Source of the DNA: Lithodes maja
Lineage: Eukaryota > Arthropoda > Malacostraca > Decapoda > Lithodidae
Reading direction: 5' to 3'
DNA length: 64,000 bases
Assembly (NCBI GenBank): GCA_037953745.1
Contig: JBAKBP010003187.1
Span: 1-64,000, forward strand
The position numbers and the translations under genes are program-made. Positions 32,641 to 41,990 of this stretch are shown here, piece after piece; position 1 is the first letter of the stretch; each line of letters opens with the position of its first letter. The notes below the pieces were generated by a model. It did no database searches. It saw only the letters and a program-made list of their open reading frames with translations, and was not told the origin of the DNA.

Positions 32641-33240
32641 CTAAAGCATCATATTTTCTACATTCATACTAAGACCCAATGGGAACATTTTAAAGGGTGG
32701 AAGGAATCTGTATCTGCATGCTGGTGTCTGTGGCAGCCCCTTTTCAATTAATTTCCATTAGAGTTCTGAAACACTGATTTTTGCCCCAAACTGTATACCG
32801 TGATAGAGATATCAAACTAGTCTCAAATGACTCGTCTTGACAAGGGAAACAAATTATGTTCAGACAATGTTTGGCTAATGTTGACCGTTTTACTTATACT
32901 GGATCCTGTAGTTTAACAAAATAGGGACAATTGACAGCATTTCTTACAGATTTGTGGCATGATGATAAACTACAATAGACTTCATAAGTCAAACGGTCAA
33001 CATTAGCCAAACATTGACTGAATATAATTTGTTTACCTTATCCGGACGAGTCATTTGAGACTAGTTTGACATCTCTATCACGGTATACAGTGTGGGGCAA
33101 AAATCAGTGTTTCAGAACTCTAATGGAAATTAATTGAAAGGGGGGTGCCACAGGCACCAGCAAGAAGATACAGATTCCCTCCACCCTATAAAATGTTCCC
33201 ATTGGGTCTTAGTATAAATGTAGAAAGTATTATGCTTTAG
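32641..33240. repeat. 600-bp foldback, arms about 275 bp
   Basis: Arm one (32641-32917) and arm two (32966-33240) are inverted copies with scattered substitutions. For example CTAAAGCATCATATTTTCTA pairs with the end TAGAAAGTATTATGCTTTAG, and AGTTCTGAAACACTGATTTT pairs with AAAATCAGTGTTTCAGAACT. The loop is about 48 bp. It ends 62 bp before the DPR exon at 33303. No transposase or clear target duplication was seen. Confidence 0.88.
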
Positions 33241-33302
33241 TAAAAACGAGCACGATATTTGCCTTATCCGCTGTACTAATACAACGGTCCCCGTCCGTAC
33301 AG

Positions 33303-33411
33303 GAGTGGACGTTATACATCCAGTACGCCCAGGTACGGGACTCTGGGGTGTACGAGTGTCAACTGTCAGCCCACCCGCCTATGGGCATCCTGGCCAACCT
33401 CAGAGTTATAC
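33303..33411 (+). CDS. DPR-family Ig protein, exon encoding end of Ig domain 1
   Basis: The acceptor is CCCCGTCCGTACAG and the donor ATAC/GTGAGT. The 109-bp exon encodes EWTLYIQYAQVRDSGVYECQ and the end of the domain (HPPMGILANLRVI). WTL.I...RD.G.YECQ is the F-strand signature of the first immunoglobulin domain of arthropod DPR (defective proboscis extension response) proteins, including the second disulfide Cys. These are neuronal cell-surface proteins that bind DIP receptors during synaptic wiring. The exon ends in phase 1 and joins the exon at 34040. The earlier half of the domain is not found upstream. Confidence 0.85.
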
Positions 33412-33485
33412 GTGAGTACTATGTCAACTTTCAACAGTATTATAATTCATTGACAATTTTAAACTTATAGTAATAGAATATCAAA

Positions 33486-33702
33486 TTATATATCCCCTTC
33501 CAGCCCGTAACGCCTTTTTACTTTTGATCCTGGCTAAAGTTATACGATGTTATGCAATTTAAGAAGGACCTATATTGTTCAGAGGGTTCATCGAGATCGT
33601 ATTTACCCATCTTGAGTCGTAGAGGTCGATTATAAGCTAACGAAGAGAATTTATTAGTACCCAGAATAAGATGAAAACTACGTCATGGTGCTGAAGGGGT
33701 TA
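33486..33702 (+). mobile_element. TTAA-D2-like MITE, decayed, in DPR intron
   Basis: It shows the family pattern: a CCCTTCCAGC...ACG left part, ATTTAAGAAGGACC, GGGTTCATCGAGATCG, AATTTATTAGTACCCAGAATA, and a GGTGCTGAAGGGGTTAT right end. It abuts the mariner-like MITE to its right. Confidence 0.65.
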
Positions 33703-33704
33703 TG

Positions 33705-33919
33705 TACGGTCGCGCTAATAAGTCATGTCCCAGCTGTCATTACGTTTGGCTTGGTCTGTGCTGTATCAATGTCTGTCAGATGTTGAATAAGGTGGGAAAG
33801 TGAAGGAACATGGTTGTATATCTCACTCAAAACGAATAAATCCTGTGTAAATATTGCTGATACCAATTATTGATCAAAACACAATTGGTGCCGAGACATC
33901 ACTTATTAGCGCGATTGTA
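33705..33919. mobile_element. Tc1/mariner-like MITE, copy 2, in DPR intron
   Basis: The inverted ends are TACGGTCGCGCTAATAAGTC and, reverse complemented, TACAATCGCGCTAATAAGTG, with TA at each edge. Same family as 30129. Confidence 0.8.
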
Positions 33920-34039
33920 CCCATCTATAATTTCCACCAGTTCTGGCTGGTTCATAAGGACATGGGTCGCAACTATTAGGTGCCAAACTATCCGTATGCT
34001 ATAGACTATATTGCATTTATGTATTATGATCTTCAACAG

Positions 34040-34194
34040 AGCCGGTTTCGGAGATAACGGGACGACCGGACCTGTACGCTCAGGAGGGCAGTGATGTGAC
34101 GCTCTTGTGTCGGCTGAGGAACTTTACTGACCCTCCTACCTATGTCTTCTGGTACCACGGAGATCACATGATTAACTACGAGGCCGATAGACAG
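34040..34194 (+). CDS. DPR-family Ig protein, exon encoding start of Ig domain 2
   Basis: The acceptor is ATGATCTTCAACAG and the donor CAG/GTGAGT. The 155-bp exon encodes the inter-domain linker and the first strands of Ig domain 2: SEITGRPDLYAQEGSDVTLL, then C, and FTDPPTYVFWYHGDHMINYE. The Cys of the B strand and the Trp of the C strand (VFWYHGD) are in place, as in DPR proteins. Phase 2 in and phase 0 out agree with the upstream exon. The rest of domain 2 and any membrane anchor are not found in the window; the solo LTR, MITEs and LINEs downstream would lie in the next intron. Confidence 0.87.
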
Positions 34195-34530
34195 GTGAGT
34201 CATAGATAGACAATATGCTGTAGATAGACTGATGGTGATATAGAGAGGAATAAGGAAGATAGTAGTGTGTAGGCTATATTGAGGAACCTTATCAACCCTC
34301 CTACCTATGTCTTCTGGTACCACGGAGATCACATGATTAACTACGAGGCCGACAGACAGGTGAGTCATAGATAGACAATATGCTGTAGATAGACTGATGG
34401 TGATATAGAGAGGAATAAGGAAGATAGTAGTGTGTAGGCTATATTGAGGAACCTTATCAACCCTCCTACCTATGTGTTTTGGTACCACGGAGACCATATT
34501 ATGATTAACTACGAGGCCGATAGACAGGTG
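34195..34530 (+). pseudogene. Two tandem partial copies of the DPR exon
   Basis: The last about 85 bp of the exon and its downstream donor region are repeated twice. The donors at 34194, 34359 and 34527 are 165 and 168 bp apart. Both copies keep the frame through PPTYVFWYHGD and the GTGAGT donor; the third has one extra Ile codon. Each copy lacks the first part of the exon, carries a TAG where the parent has TGTCGG, and has a purine-rich sequence where an acceptor tract should be. They are probably not spliced in. Confidence 0.8.
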
Positions 34531-34649
34531 AGTCATAGATTGATAGGCTAGTAGATAGACATAGATAGATAGATAGAAAGATACATACAGTTACAGTAAA
34601 AGAATAGAAAGATTGAGTGATATATATAAATTGATAAGTAAATACAGTA

Positions 34650-34681
<32 letters not shown>

Positions 34682-36549
34682 TGTGACGCATGTCGAGTGT
34701 GAGCATGCTGTACAGAACGCCCAGTCATGCCCAACTCTCGCTAGGATCGTCAGGGCAGGAACTTTGGCTGTAGTCTATGTAGAGTTTCCTAACTTAGTTC
34801 GTGTGAGCCGTTGTACTATAAGTATTATGAATATGTATTTTGTTTTCATCTGAGTCAACGAGTTCTATTTTATATCATTAGTTACAAGTATTGTGTATAA
34901 AACTTATTTGTAATGATGAGAGGAGAGAGAGAGAGATTACGTAACGGGGGGGTCAGTGAGTGCGCCATGCGGGAGGTGGGCCTAACTCACTAGCACTCCC
35001 CTCCTCCCTCCTCCCCCTCAGTGCGTGGGAAAGCCTTTGTCTATCCCAGATTGAGAGAGATAAGTTACGTAATGATTGTCAGTGGGCGGTCCTTAGTTGT
35101 TTACGATATGCTCACTAGAGGGCCGAGTATAAAAAGGGAAGTCTCGCCACATTTTCTTCAGAACTCATTAGGCAGAGCGACTTCTCATTTCCCTTGCTAC
35201 TATATATATTCTTCTGACTGATGTGAACTTTCTCTACTACCGTACATTCTATCTCCTCTTTTCAAATACCCTTTTTAACGTCAATGGTCCCGTTGGTGCA
35301 GAGTTAGTCAGCCAACGTATTATCGCTTGAGTTCTCACGAGATATATGCCTAGTAGATAGCCTATTTTGGAAGGGATAATTTAGACTAGGATTGATTAAT
35401 GTTTGTTGCACTCGTATATGCATTTCCCTGTGTATTATTATTATTGATCCTGTTTTCTGCTGGTCTAGGTAATGCTAGACTGGGATAAGGCTACTGGTGT
35501 TGTGATTCCCGATGTGTACTAGGTTTTGTTGAACCTGTACAATCGCAACGGAGACGTGGGAAGCCCAGGTGGTCTTTCTGACTGTGTACCTTGTGAGTTT
35601 AGCACTGTGTTGCGAGTGAGGGCTTTTGCCTCTGCCACCCAACACTGTGCTAACTCGGTTGCTTTGACTTTGAGAGGATCGCCAGGAGAGAACCAGATAC
35701 TAGCGATCTGGATCTCTCAAGAGAGCATCCCGTCAATTAACGTAATTTGGCCGCACAGCCTTAAGGACCTCGCTAGGCTACGAGCCGCTTGCTCAGCCAT
35801 TGTTTCCTAGCCTACTATATCCCAGCTAGACTTTGCTCGATCAGCAGATACAGAATAGTATTGAAGCTTACCTTATGCATAATATTGTTTAAGCACTATT
35901 GATTTCATGTGTTGCACGCTTAGCTACTTTAGAGATTAGTGGCCCACGAGCACAATCCGAGTAGGCTATTGCCGGTGCATTGGCGGAGTACTTCTTTTTA
36001 ATGTTTGCCATTTACTATTGCATATTCTTATAATTCTTCTTATGTCAATTTAAACCTTTAATGATAATTAATTGTCAGTGTGTTGCTTATTTGGATAGCT
36101 GTTCAAAATCCGATACGTACTTCTTATGAGCATCCGAGAAGCATCTAACTTTATCAGAAGATTCCTTGCTCGATGCTTAAGGACTATTGATTAACGTAAC
36201 GTAATAGTGCCGATCCGAAGTAGAGGGTGGAGGACTTCTTAAGTTCTTAGTCAAGGGTGGATTACTTCGGCTTCGGCCAACACTATTCTTTGGTGTTGTT
36301 GTTTCTTACTTCTTTGTTTGATTGTTGACCAGACTAGATAATTCCTATCTCTTTATTAGTCTGTTGTGGAACACTAGTACCGAGTTCTTATATACCCCGT
36401 TATAGCAGATCGAACTCTGGAGGGTATTGGTGTTTTTTTGTTCGGCTGGCAGTACTCAGGGTTTGGGATCGTGTGTTTCCGTTGTGGCAGCGAGCCGTAC
36501 TCGAGTCCTGTTTGAGAGCCCTGGTGTACCCGAGTGCCAGGTCGTAACA
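34682..36549 (+). mobile_element. Solo LTR, 1868 bp
   Basis: It begins TGTGACGCATG and ends GTCGTAACA; the first and last seven bases are near-perfect inverted repeats (TGTGACG / CGTAACA), the standard form of LTR edges. It sits in an (AT)n tract, so the target duplication (ATAT) cannot be told from background. Inside are a TATA box (35128), an initiator-like TTCAGAAC about 30 bp downstream, and a long untranslated remainder. No gag or pol sequence is attached. The superfamily is unknown. Confidence 0.7.
34937..35162 (+). promoter_or_regulatory. Promoter of the solo LTR
   Basis: Two perfect TTACGTAA palindromes (34937-34944 and 35065-35072), of the kind bound by bZIP factors, stand upstream of TATAAAAAG (35128-35136). 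TTCAGAAC near 35157-35164 fits an initiator. The reading of bZIP binding is inference. Confidence 0.55.
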
Positions 36550-36583
<34 letters not shown>

Positions 36584-37416
36584 GCCTGATCTAGAAAAAG
36601 GTAATCTTGAAGGATATTGTTTACAAAGAATACCGACCAGATCTATCCGGCTGCACAATAGGTTTTCCTTCCCTTGTTCCGTGAAACTTTGAAGCCAGAA
36701 AACTTCCCCAGAAAACCTTTTCAACCGTTAGATCTCAACCAGTACTAACACCACCAATACCGTTTGGTTGCGGTATATATTTAGGTCGGTTTTTGTTAGT
36801 CTTTTTGTTGTTGTTTTTTTTTATTATTTTTTTTTCTTGACTATTAGGGTCATTTTTTATAGTTTTTTTTTTTTTTATTAATTTTTTGTCTTGATTATTA
36901 GGGTCGTTTTTATATTTTTTTATTTTTTTATTCATTGTTCTTCTTGCACTAATGTACACTGTAAGCATTGTGTATTATAATGTATCTAAAATAATAGGCC
37001 TACATAATTATAAAGTATTTCAATCGGTCATGTATGGTAATTTCACTCATAATATAATCGTGATATCTAATTTTGTATGTACAGTACAGCATGTTTATCC
37101 CGAGACCAAACTGTATTTCCTGCACCGTTGTTGTGGAATGCTTATTATCTATCTATCTATCTAGCTATATGTTCAGGCCCAATCCCCACTGTTCTTGTTT
37201 TTTTTTTTGTGTTTTTTTTTTTTTTTGGGGGGGGGGGGGTTGACGACTCGAGACAGAGCAAGAATCGAGACACCACAAAACACAACAGAAAACAACGAAC
37301 ACACACAAACCAAAACACTTATTATATTGCTTATTATGAGGATGGACATTTACGAGTGTCAAGAGAGGCTAATAATGGGACCCGTGGTACCAATATGGCG
37401 GAGGTTGGCCGATCTG
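36550..37416. other. No gene; T-rich sequence and a lone 43-bp array monomer
   Basis: Long T tracts at 36805-36935 and 37197-37225, and a G tract at 37226-37240. A lone CAATATGGCGGAGGTTGGCC unit at 37391 matches the array at 38851. Confidence 0.6.
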
Positions 37417-37810
37417 TTAAGGGGGGTCACCGGCTGTTTTTATCTTTCTCTCCTTTTCTCTCTTTCCCTGGCTTGTATCCATTCGGCCCCATTCAGCCAA
37501 CTGTTTTAAGACGTTTATCCCCATCCAGGTGTCGATTTTTTCCTGGCGAGCGATAGCGAGCCAGCATTGTATGGAGAAATCCGGCTTCGCCGGATAGATT
37601 TTTCTATCGAAAAATGTAAAAATTTAGCTAGCTGTCAAGACAAATATATATTATATATATATATATGCTGGCTCGCTACCGCTCGACAGGAAAATATTAA
37701 CACCTGGATGGGGGTAAACGTCTTAAAACAGTAGGCTGAATGGTGCCGAATGGATACAAACCAAAGAGAGAGAGAGAGAAAGAGAAAACAATCGAGGTGG
37801 GCTCCCTTAA
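37417..37810 (-). mobile_element. TTAA-B MITE copy 2
   Basis: Complete, TTAAGGGGGGTCACCGGC to GGTGGGCTCCCTTAA. The central hairpin TTTTTCTATCGAAAAA is intact; the second GCGAGC module is changed to GCTACCGCTCGACAGG. Confidence 0.9.
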
Positions 37811-37844
37811 TACCTATGCTGCCATCTACAGGATTAAAAGGGCA

Positions 37845-37990
37845 TCATACAAAGGAGTACAAAGGAGTACAAAGGAAAACTAACAACAACAGGTTTTGCG
37901 TCCCCTCAAGGTTACTTGCCCTCCAAAATACTGCTGTTTCTAGTGTCCAACAGTATTTCAGAGAGATAAAGATGTGAAAAGGAAATACCT
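37845..37990 (-). mobile_element. CR1-like LINE 3' UTR fragment, diverged
   Basis: Two ACAAAGGAGT tail repeats, then sequence like the 3' UTR of the CR1 element at 43773 (CTTGCCCTCCAAAATACTG). More diverged than the other copies. Confidence 0.7.
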
Positions 37991-38094
37991 CCCTGGGGAT
38001 AAACATGGCAGGGAGGGAGGACAATATTAATGAAATAGCACAATTAAGTAAATATTATATAAATCTACAAATGCAAGAGAAGATATCATCAACA

Positions 38095-38275
38095 TAGGAT
38101 AGCCAAACATTTGTTGGTAACATGTTTGTGATATTTTGCGCAGGTAATCGAAACTAGACTAGTGATAGATGCAATTAAGGAACACAATTGCTTAATCAGT
38201 TGACCGCATAAGCTACCAGACCAGTGTTGAGGATAAATGTTGAGAGAAGAGGCGCTCATGTGATGCCCGGTATAG
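38095..38275. mobile_element. Harbinger-like MITE (family H), copy 2, partial
   Basis: It shares CCAGACCAGTGTTGAGGA and a GCGCTC.TGTGATRCC-type right end with the copy at 29285. The left inverted end is not recognisable. Confidence 0.6.
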
Positions 38276-38291
38276 TTCTACCATACCCTTT

Positions 38292-38445
38292 AACTGTGTT
38301 GATGGTGTAATGGTTTAGGTGCTTATGTTCTGAGTGTGGTGTCCCGAGTTCGAATCCCGGGAGGACCATATGCTTTCATTAGTTTATTAAAGTACATTGG
38401 GGTTTGTAATTGATGATTAATGTTAAGAACGGGGTGTACCCTACA
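38292..38445 (+). mobile_element. SINE-1 copy 2
   Basis: Head GATGGTGTAATGGTTTAGGT with B box CGAGTTCGAATCCCGGG, body as in copy 1, ending near AAGAACGGGGTGT. Confidence 0.82.
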
Positions 38446-38621
38446 GATCCTGCGGTAAGAGAGAGGGGCCATCATCATCTTTCGTCGCCATTTTGGTACC
38501 TCAATTATCAAACCACGGAGTTTCCTTAATTATTGATCATATAGAATCTATAACCGAAACCAAACTACTGTATATATCCAGCACCAATATTCCTGAATGT
38601 TGATTATATGTATGGAGATAT

Positions 38622-38821
38622 TTAACCCCTTCTGTACCGGCGATGTCTAGCAATAGTTAGAAAATGTTGTGCAGTTTAAGAAGGATCTGTTGTAGTAAAA
38701 CGGGTTAAGCGAGATATTTCGAAGCCTGTTAATTGCTGGAGGCGCCTTTTATGCTGAATAAAATCGTTTAATAGTACCCAGAATAAAGTTAAAATTATGA
38801 CACCGGTACTAAAAGGGTTAA
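38622..38821 (+). mobile_element. TTAA-D MITE, uninterrupted
   Basis: TTAACCCCTTCTGTACCGG to GGTACTAAAAGGGTTAA, 200 bp. It serves as the empty-site reference for the nested copy at 18602: both internal TTAA sites (CAGTTTAAGAAGG and AAAGTTAAAATT) are uninterrupted here. Confidence 0.9.
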
Positions 38822-38850
38822 GAGTAAAGACAATCCCCAGCGGCACCAAG

Positions 38851-39532
38851 ATGGCGGAGGTTGGCCGGTCTCTGTTACTATAGGGTCACTAATATGGCGG
38901 AGGTTGGCCGGTCTCTGTTATTATAGGGTCACTAATATGGCGGAGGTTGGCCGGTCTCTGTTACTATAGGGTCACTAATATGGCGGAGGTTGGCCGGTCT
39001 CTGTTACTATAGGGTCACTAATATGGCGGAGGTTGGCCGGTCTCTGTTACTATAGGGTCACTAATATGGCGGAGGTAGGCCGGTCTCTGTTACTATAGGG
39101 TCACTAATATGGCGGAGGTTGGCCGGTCTCTGTTACTATAGGGTCACTAATATGGTGGAGGTTGGCCGGTCTCTGTTACTATAGGGTCACTAATATGGTG
39201 GAGGTTGGCCGGTCTCTGTTACTATAGGGTCACTAATATGGTGGAGGTTGGCCGGTCTCTGTTACTATAGGGTCACTAATATGGCGGAGGTTGGCCGGTC
39301 TCTGTTACTATAGGGTCACTAATATGGCGGAGGTTGGCCGGTCTCTGTTACTATAGGGTCACTAATATGGCGGAGGTAGGCCGGTCTCTGTTACTATAGG
39401 GTCACTAATATGGTGGAGGTTGGCCGGTCTCTGTTACTATAGGGTCACTAATATGGTGGAGGTTGGCCGGTCTCTGTTACTATAGGGTCACTAATATGGT
39501 GGAGGTTGGCCGGTCTCTGTTACTATAGGGTC
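38851..39532 (+). repeat. 43-bp minisatellite, about 16 units
   Basis: Units of 43 bp contain TGGCGGAGGTTGGCCGGTCT and CTATAGGGTCACTAATA. Variants GCGG/GTGG and GGTTGG/GGTAGG occur in a pattern that repeats across units, suggesting multi-unit duplication. Confidence 0.93.
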
Positions 39533-39796
39533 TGATCTACCTTACCGTCTGGATGGCAGGTATATTGGGGATTGGTTTTAGCTTCTTCTCTTTCCCCGAA
39601 CCTTGTCAAAGCTATTAGGCTGCACAAACGGAAATAATGGGCCTATGGGATGCGATCAGGTTACCCAGGACGATAGACGGATAATAATTGGTAGATCAAA
39701 AGAGCTGATGATGGGATGAGGATTAGATAAGAAATTAAAAGGGTATCGTGATCATATAAATATATATAAGAGAAGGAAAGTATATACCGGTATATA

Positions 39797-39854
<58 letters not shown>

Positions 39855-40427
39855 TGTATATATCACAAATACAAGTGAGCTACTATGTTTTTCTTATATT
39901 AGTTATTGTTTTGTATACCTTGATTCAAGAATATAGTTTTATTTCTTAATTCAAATAAATATACTATTAAAGTCAGAGAGGCTTTGATACATGTAGAGGA
40001 TATCAACAATTTAATGGAAAAGAAATATTTACCTCTCAAGATTCGATGGTGCATTTCTTCCGTTTATTCTAGCTATTAGTAGACAATTATATTCAGCTTA
40101 GGAAATAATTATGAGAGTCAGAGGGATAATGGAGATAGATATTACTCTGTTGAATTATCCAAGGCCTTCCAAACCGGAGTAAAGTCGTCTAATGTTAGCT
40201 TAAATTAAATGAAAAAGCGTCTAAGACGGAAATTGCTAAATAAGGGGAAAACATAAGCTAAGAGAAAGGTAAATATATAAAACAGAACACGACACAGACC
40301 CTGGAAATGAAAGAGAGGGAAAGGAAAGGAAAGAAAGTTCGTTCGACTGAAATAATACACTAGACGAAGAGAGCATCTTTGGTGAAGAAACAAAGAGAAA
40401 TAAAAACTATTGGAGGAGCAAGGAAAA

Positions 40428-40439
<12 letters not shown>
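39533..40439. other. No gene; (AT)n and a decayed TTAA-D2
   Basis: (AT)n at 39806-39852. A decayed TTAA-D2 copy at about 40040-40230 (TTATTCTAGCTATTAGTAGA ... GTCGTCTAATGTTAGC). (TG)n at 40434-40460. Confidence 0.55.
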
Positions 40440-40459
<20 letters not shown>

Positions 40460-40460
40460 A

Positions 40461-40914
40461 CTTACTCTAGTTGTACTTACTCTAGTTGTATTGCGGGAGT
40501 GAGCATGCTCGTTATTTCCCGCCTCCTATATGTGTAGGTGTTATATGTATCGTTGGAATGGCTGTGGATGTGTGTGTAGTCTGTATTTTTAGCCAATTGG
40601 CGACATCGGAAACGAAGGCTTAGGGTGGATCTGTATGGTACCATTCTCACTATAGACGGTACCGTCTCGCCCGAAGGCTTAGGTAGCCATCAGCTTAGGT
40701 GAACCATATGATACCCATCTCGCCTTGTACCATTTTTGCCAACCCCAGATGGGACGTCACAACGTCGTCCACTTATTCCAGGTACCTATTTACAGCTAGG
40801 TGAACTGAGGCTAACACATGAAAGGAGACAAGCCCAATTTGTCTCCGCCCGGCCGGGGATTGAACCCCCGACCCCTCGTGTGTGAGACGAGAGCTCTACC
40901 TACTAGGCTACGGG
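40461..40914 (-). mobile_element. SINE-2, tRNA-derived, about 450 bp
   Basis: On the minus strand the head reads AGCCCGTAGCCTAGTAGGTA with an anticodon-arm-like CTCGT CTCACAC ACGAG and a B box GGGGGTTCAATCCCCGG. The 7-nt loop would give anticodon CAC (Val-like), but the acceptor stem pairs imperfectly. The body includes TTCACCTAGCTGTAAATAGG and TACCTGGAAT, and the end is a repeated GTACAACTAGAGTAA followed by (AC)n. The tRNA head plus long unrelated body make this a SINE, not a tRNA gene. Confidence 0.78.
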
Positions 40915-41047
40915 CTGTGTGTGTGTGTGTGTGTGTGTGTGCTTGTGCTTGTGTGTGCGTCCATGTATCTCTGAGTGTATGTAATGTATGTGTGTGTGGG
41001 TGTGTGCTTGTAAGTGTGGGTGGATGCATGTAAGAGTATAAGGCATA

Positions 41048-41078
<31 letters not shown>

Positions 41079-41180
41079 TTCTCTAGCACATCCCACAAAG
41101 GAGGTCACATCTCCGGAGTCATTGTTGCGTTGCCAAGGAAAACATAGTAAAGATAAGTCAGTAAATAAGAAGGTTTGCGG
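40915..41180. repeat. (TG)n microsatellites
   Basis: (TG)n at 40915-40942 and 41048-41072 with TG-rich sequence between. No gene. Confidence 0.8.
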
Positions 41181-41186
41181 GAATTG

Positions 41187-41566
41187 TTAAGGGGGGTCAC
41201 CGGCATTTTTTCTTTCTCTCCTTATCTCTCTTTCCCTGGCTTGTATCCATTCGGCCCCATTCAGTCAACTGTTTTAAGACGTTTATCCCCATCCAGGTGT
41301 CGATTTTTTCCTGGCAAGCGATAGCGAGCCAGCATTGTATGGAGAAATCCAGCTTCGCCGGAGACAATTTTTCTATCGAAAAATGTACAAATTTAGCTTG
41401 CTGTCAAAACAAAAATATATATATATGCAAGCTCGCTACCGCTCGCCAGGAAAATATTGACACCTGGATGGGGGTAAATGTCTTAAAACAGAAGGCTGAA
41501 CGGGGCCCAATGGATACAAGACAAAGAGAGGGAAAGAAAGAAAATAAGCGAGGTGGGCTCCCTTAA
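41187..41566 (-). mobile_element. TTAA-B MITE copy 3
   Basis: TTAAGGGGGGTCACCGGC to GTGGGCTCCCTTAA, 380 bp, with arms that pair around TCCAGCTTCGCCGG and TTTTTCTATCGAAAAA. The right TTAA is the left TTAA of the next TTAA-D. Confidence 0.9.
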
Positions 41567-41990
41567 CCTATACAGTACCGGTGACATCCTTTGCATTATA
41601 TTCTGGCAACTTAACCCCTTCTGTACCGGCGACGTCTTTTGTAGTATTATTCTACCTTTATTCAGAAGATTTTGTGCGGTTTAAGAAGGATCTGTGGGAG
41701 TGAAAAGAGTTAAGTGAGATAGTTCGAACCCTGTTAATTGTTGTAGGCCCTTTTTAAACTGGATAAAATGGTCTAATAATTGCCAGAATATAATGAAAAG
41801 GATGTAACCGGTACTGAGTGGGTTAAGACTATTATATTCAGCTTAGGAAGGACGTCTATCCATTAAAAGGTTACAGACTATCTCCATATTAATCCTCTTA
41901 GCGACCATATATCCTTCCTAAGTATCAGAACATGTCAAAAATGCAGCTGAAACCAAAACCAAAAGACGTCGCCGGTACACTAAGGGATAA
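41563..41990 (+). mobile_element. TTAA-D MITE with another TTAA-D inside
   Basis: The outer element (41563-41614 and 41823-41990) starts TTAACCTATACAGTACCGG and ends GCCGGTACACTAAGGGATAA. The inner element (41611-41826) runs TTAACCCCTTCTGTACCGG to CGGTACTGAGTGGGTTAA and sits at a TTAA of the outer one (GGCAACTTAA / TTAAGACTATTATATTC). Both folds are recognisable. Confidence 0.85.

Noticed and set aside
32383..32751. 122-codon frame
   Set aside because: It runs through a (GA)n tract into the arm of the foldback; no domain or conservation clue.
33880..33900. Retroviral-type primer binding site (TTGGTGCCGAGAC)
   Set aside because: It lies inside the mariner-like MITE shared with 30129 and has no LTR beside it.
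40842..40914. Functional tRNA-Val (CAC)
   Set aside because: The anticodon arm fits, but the acceptor stem pairs imperfectly, the T-arm is off register and a long SINE body follows.
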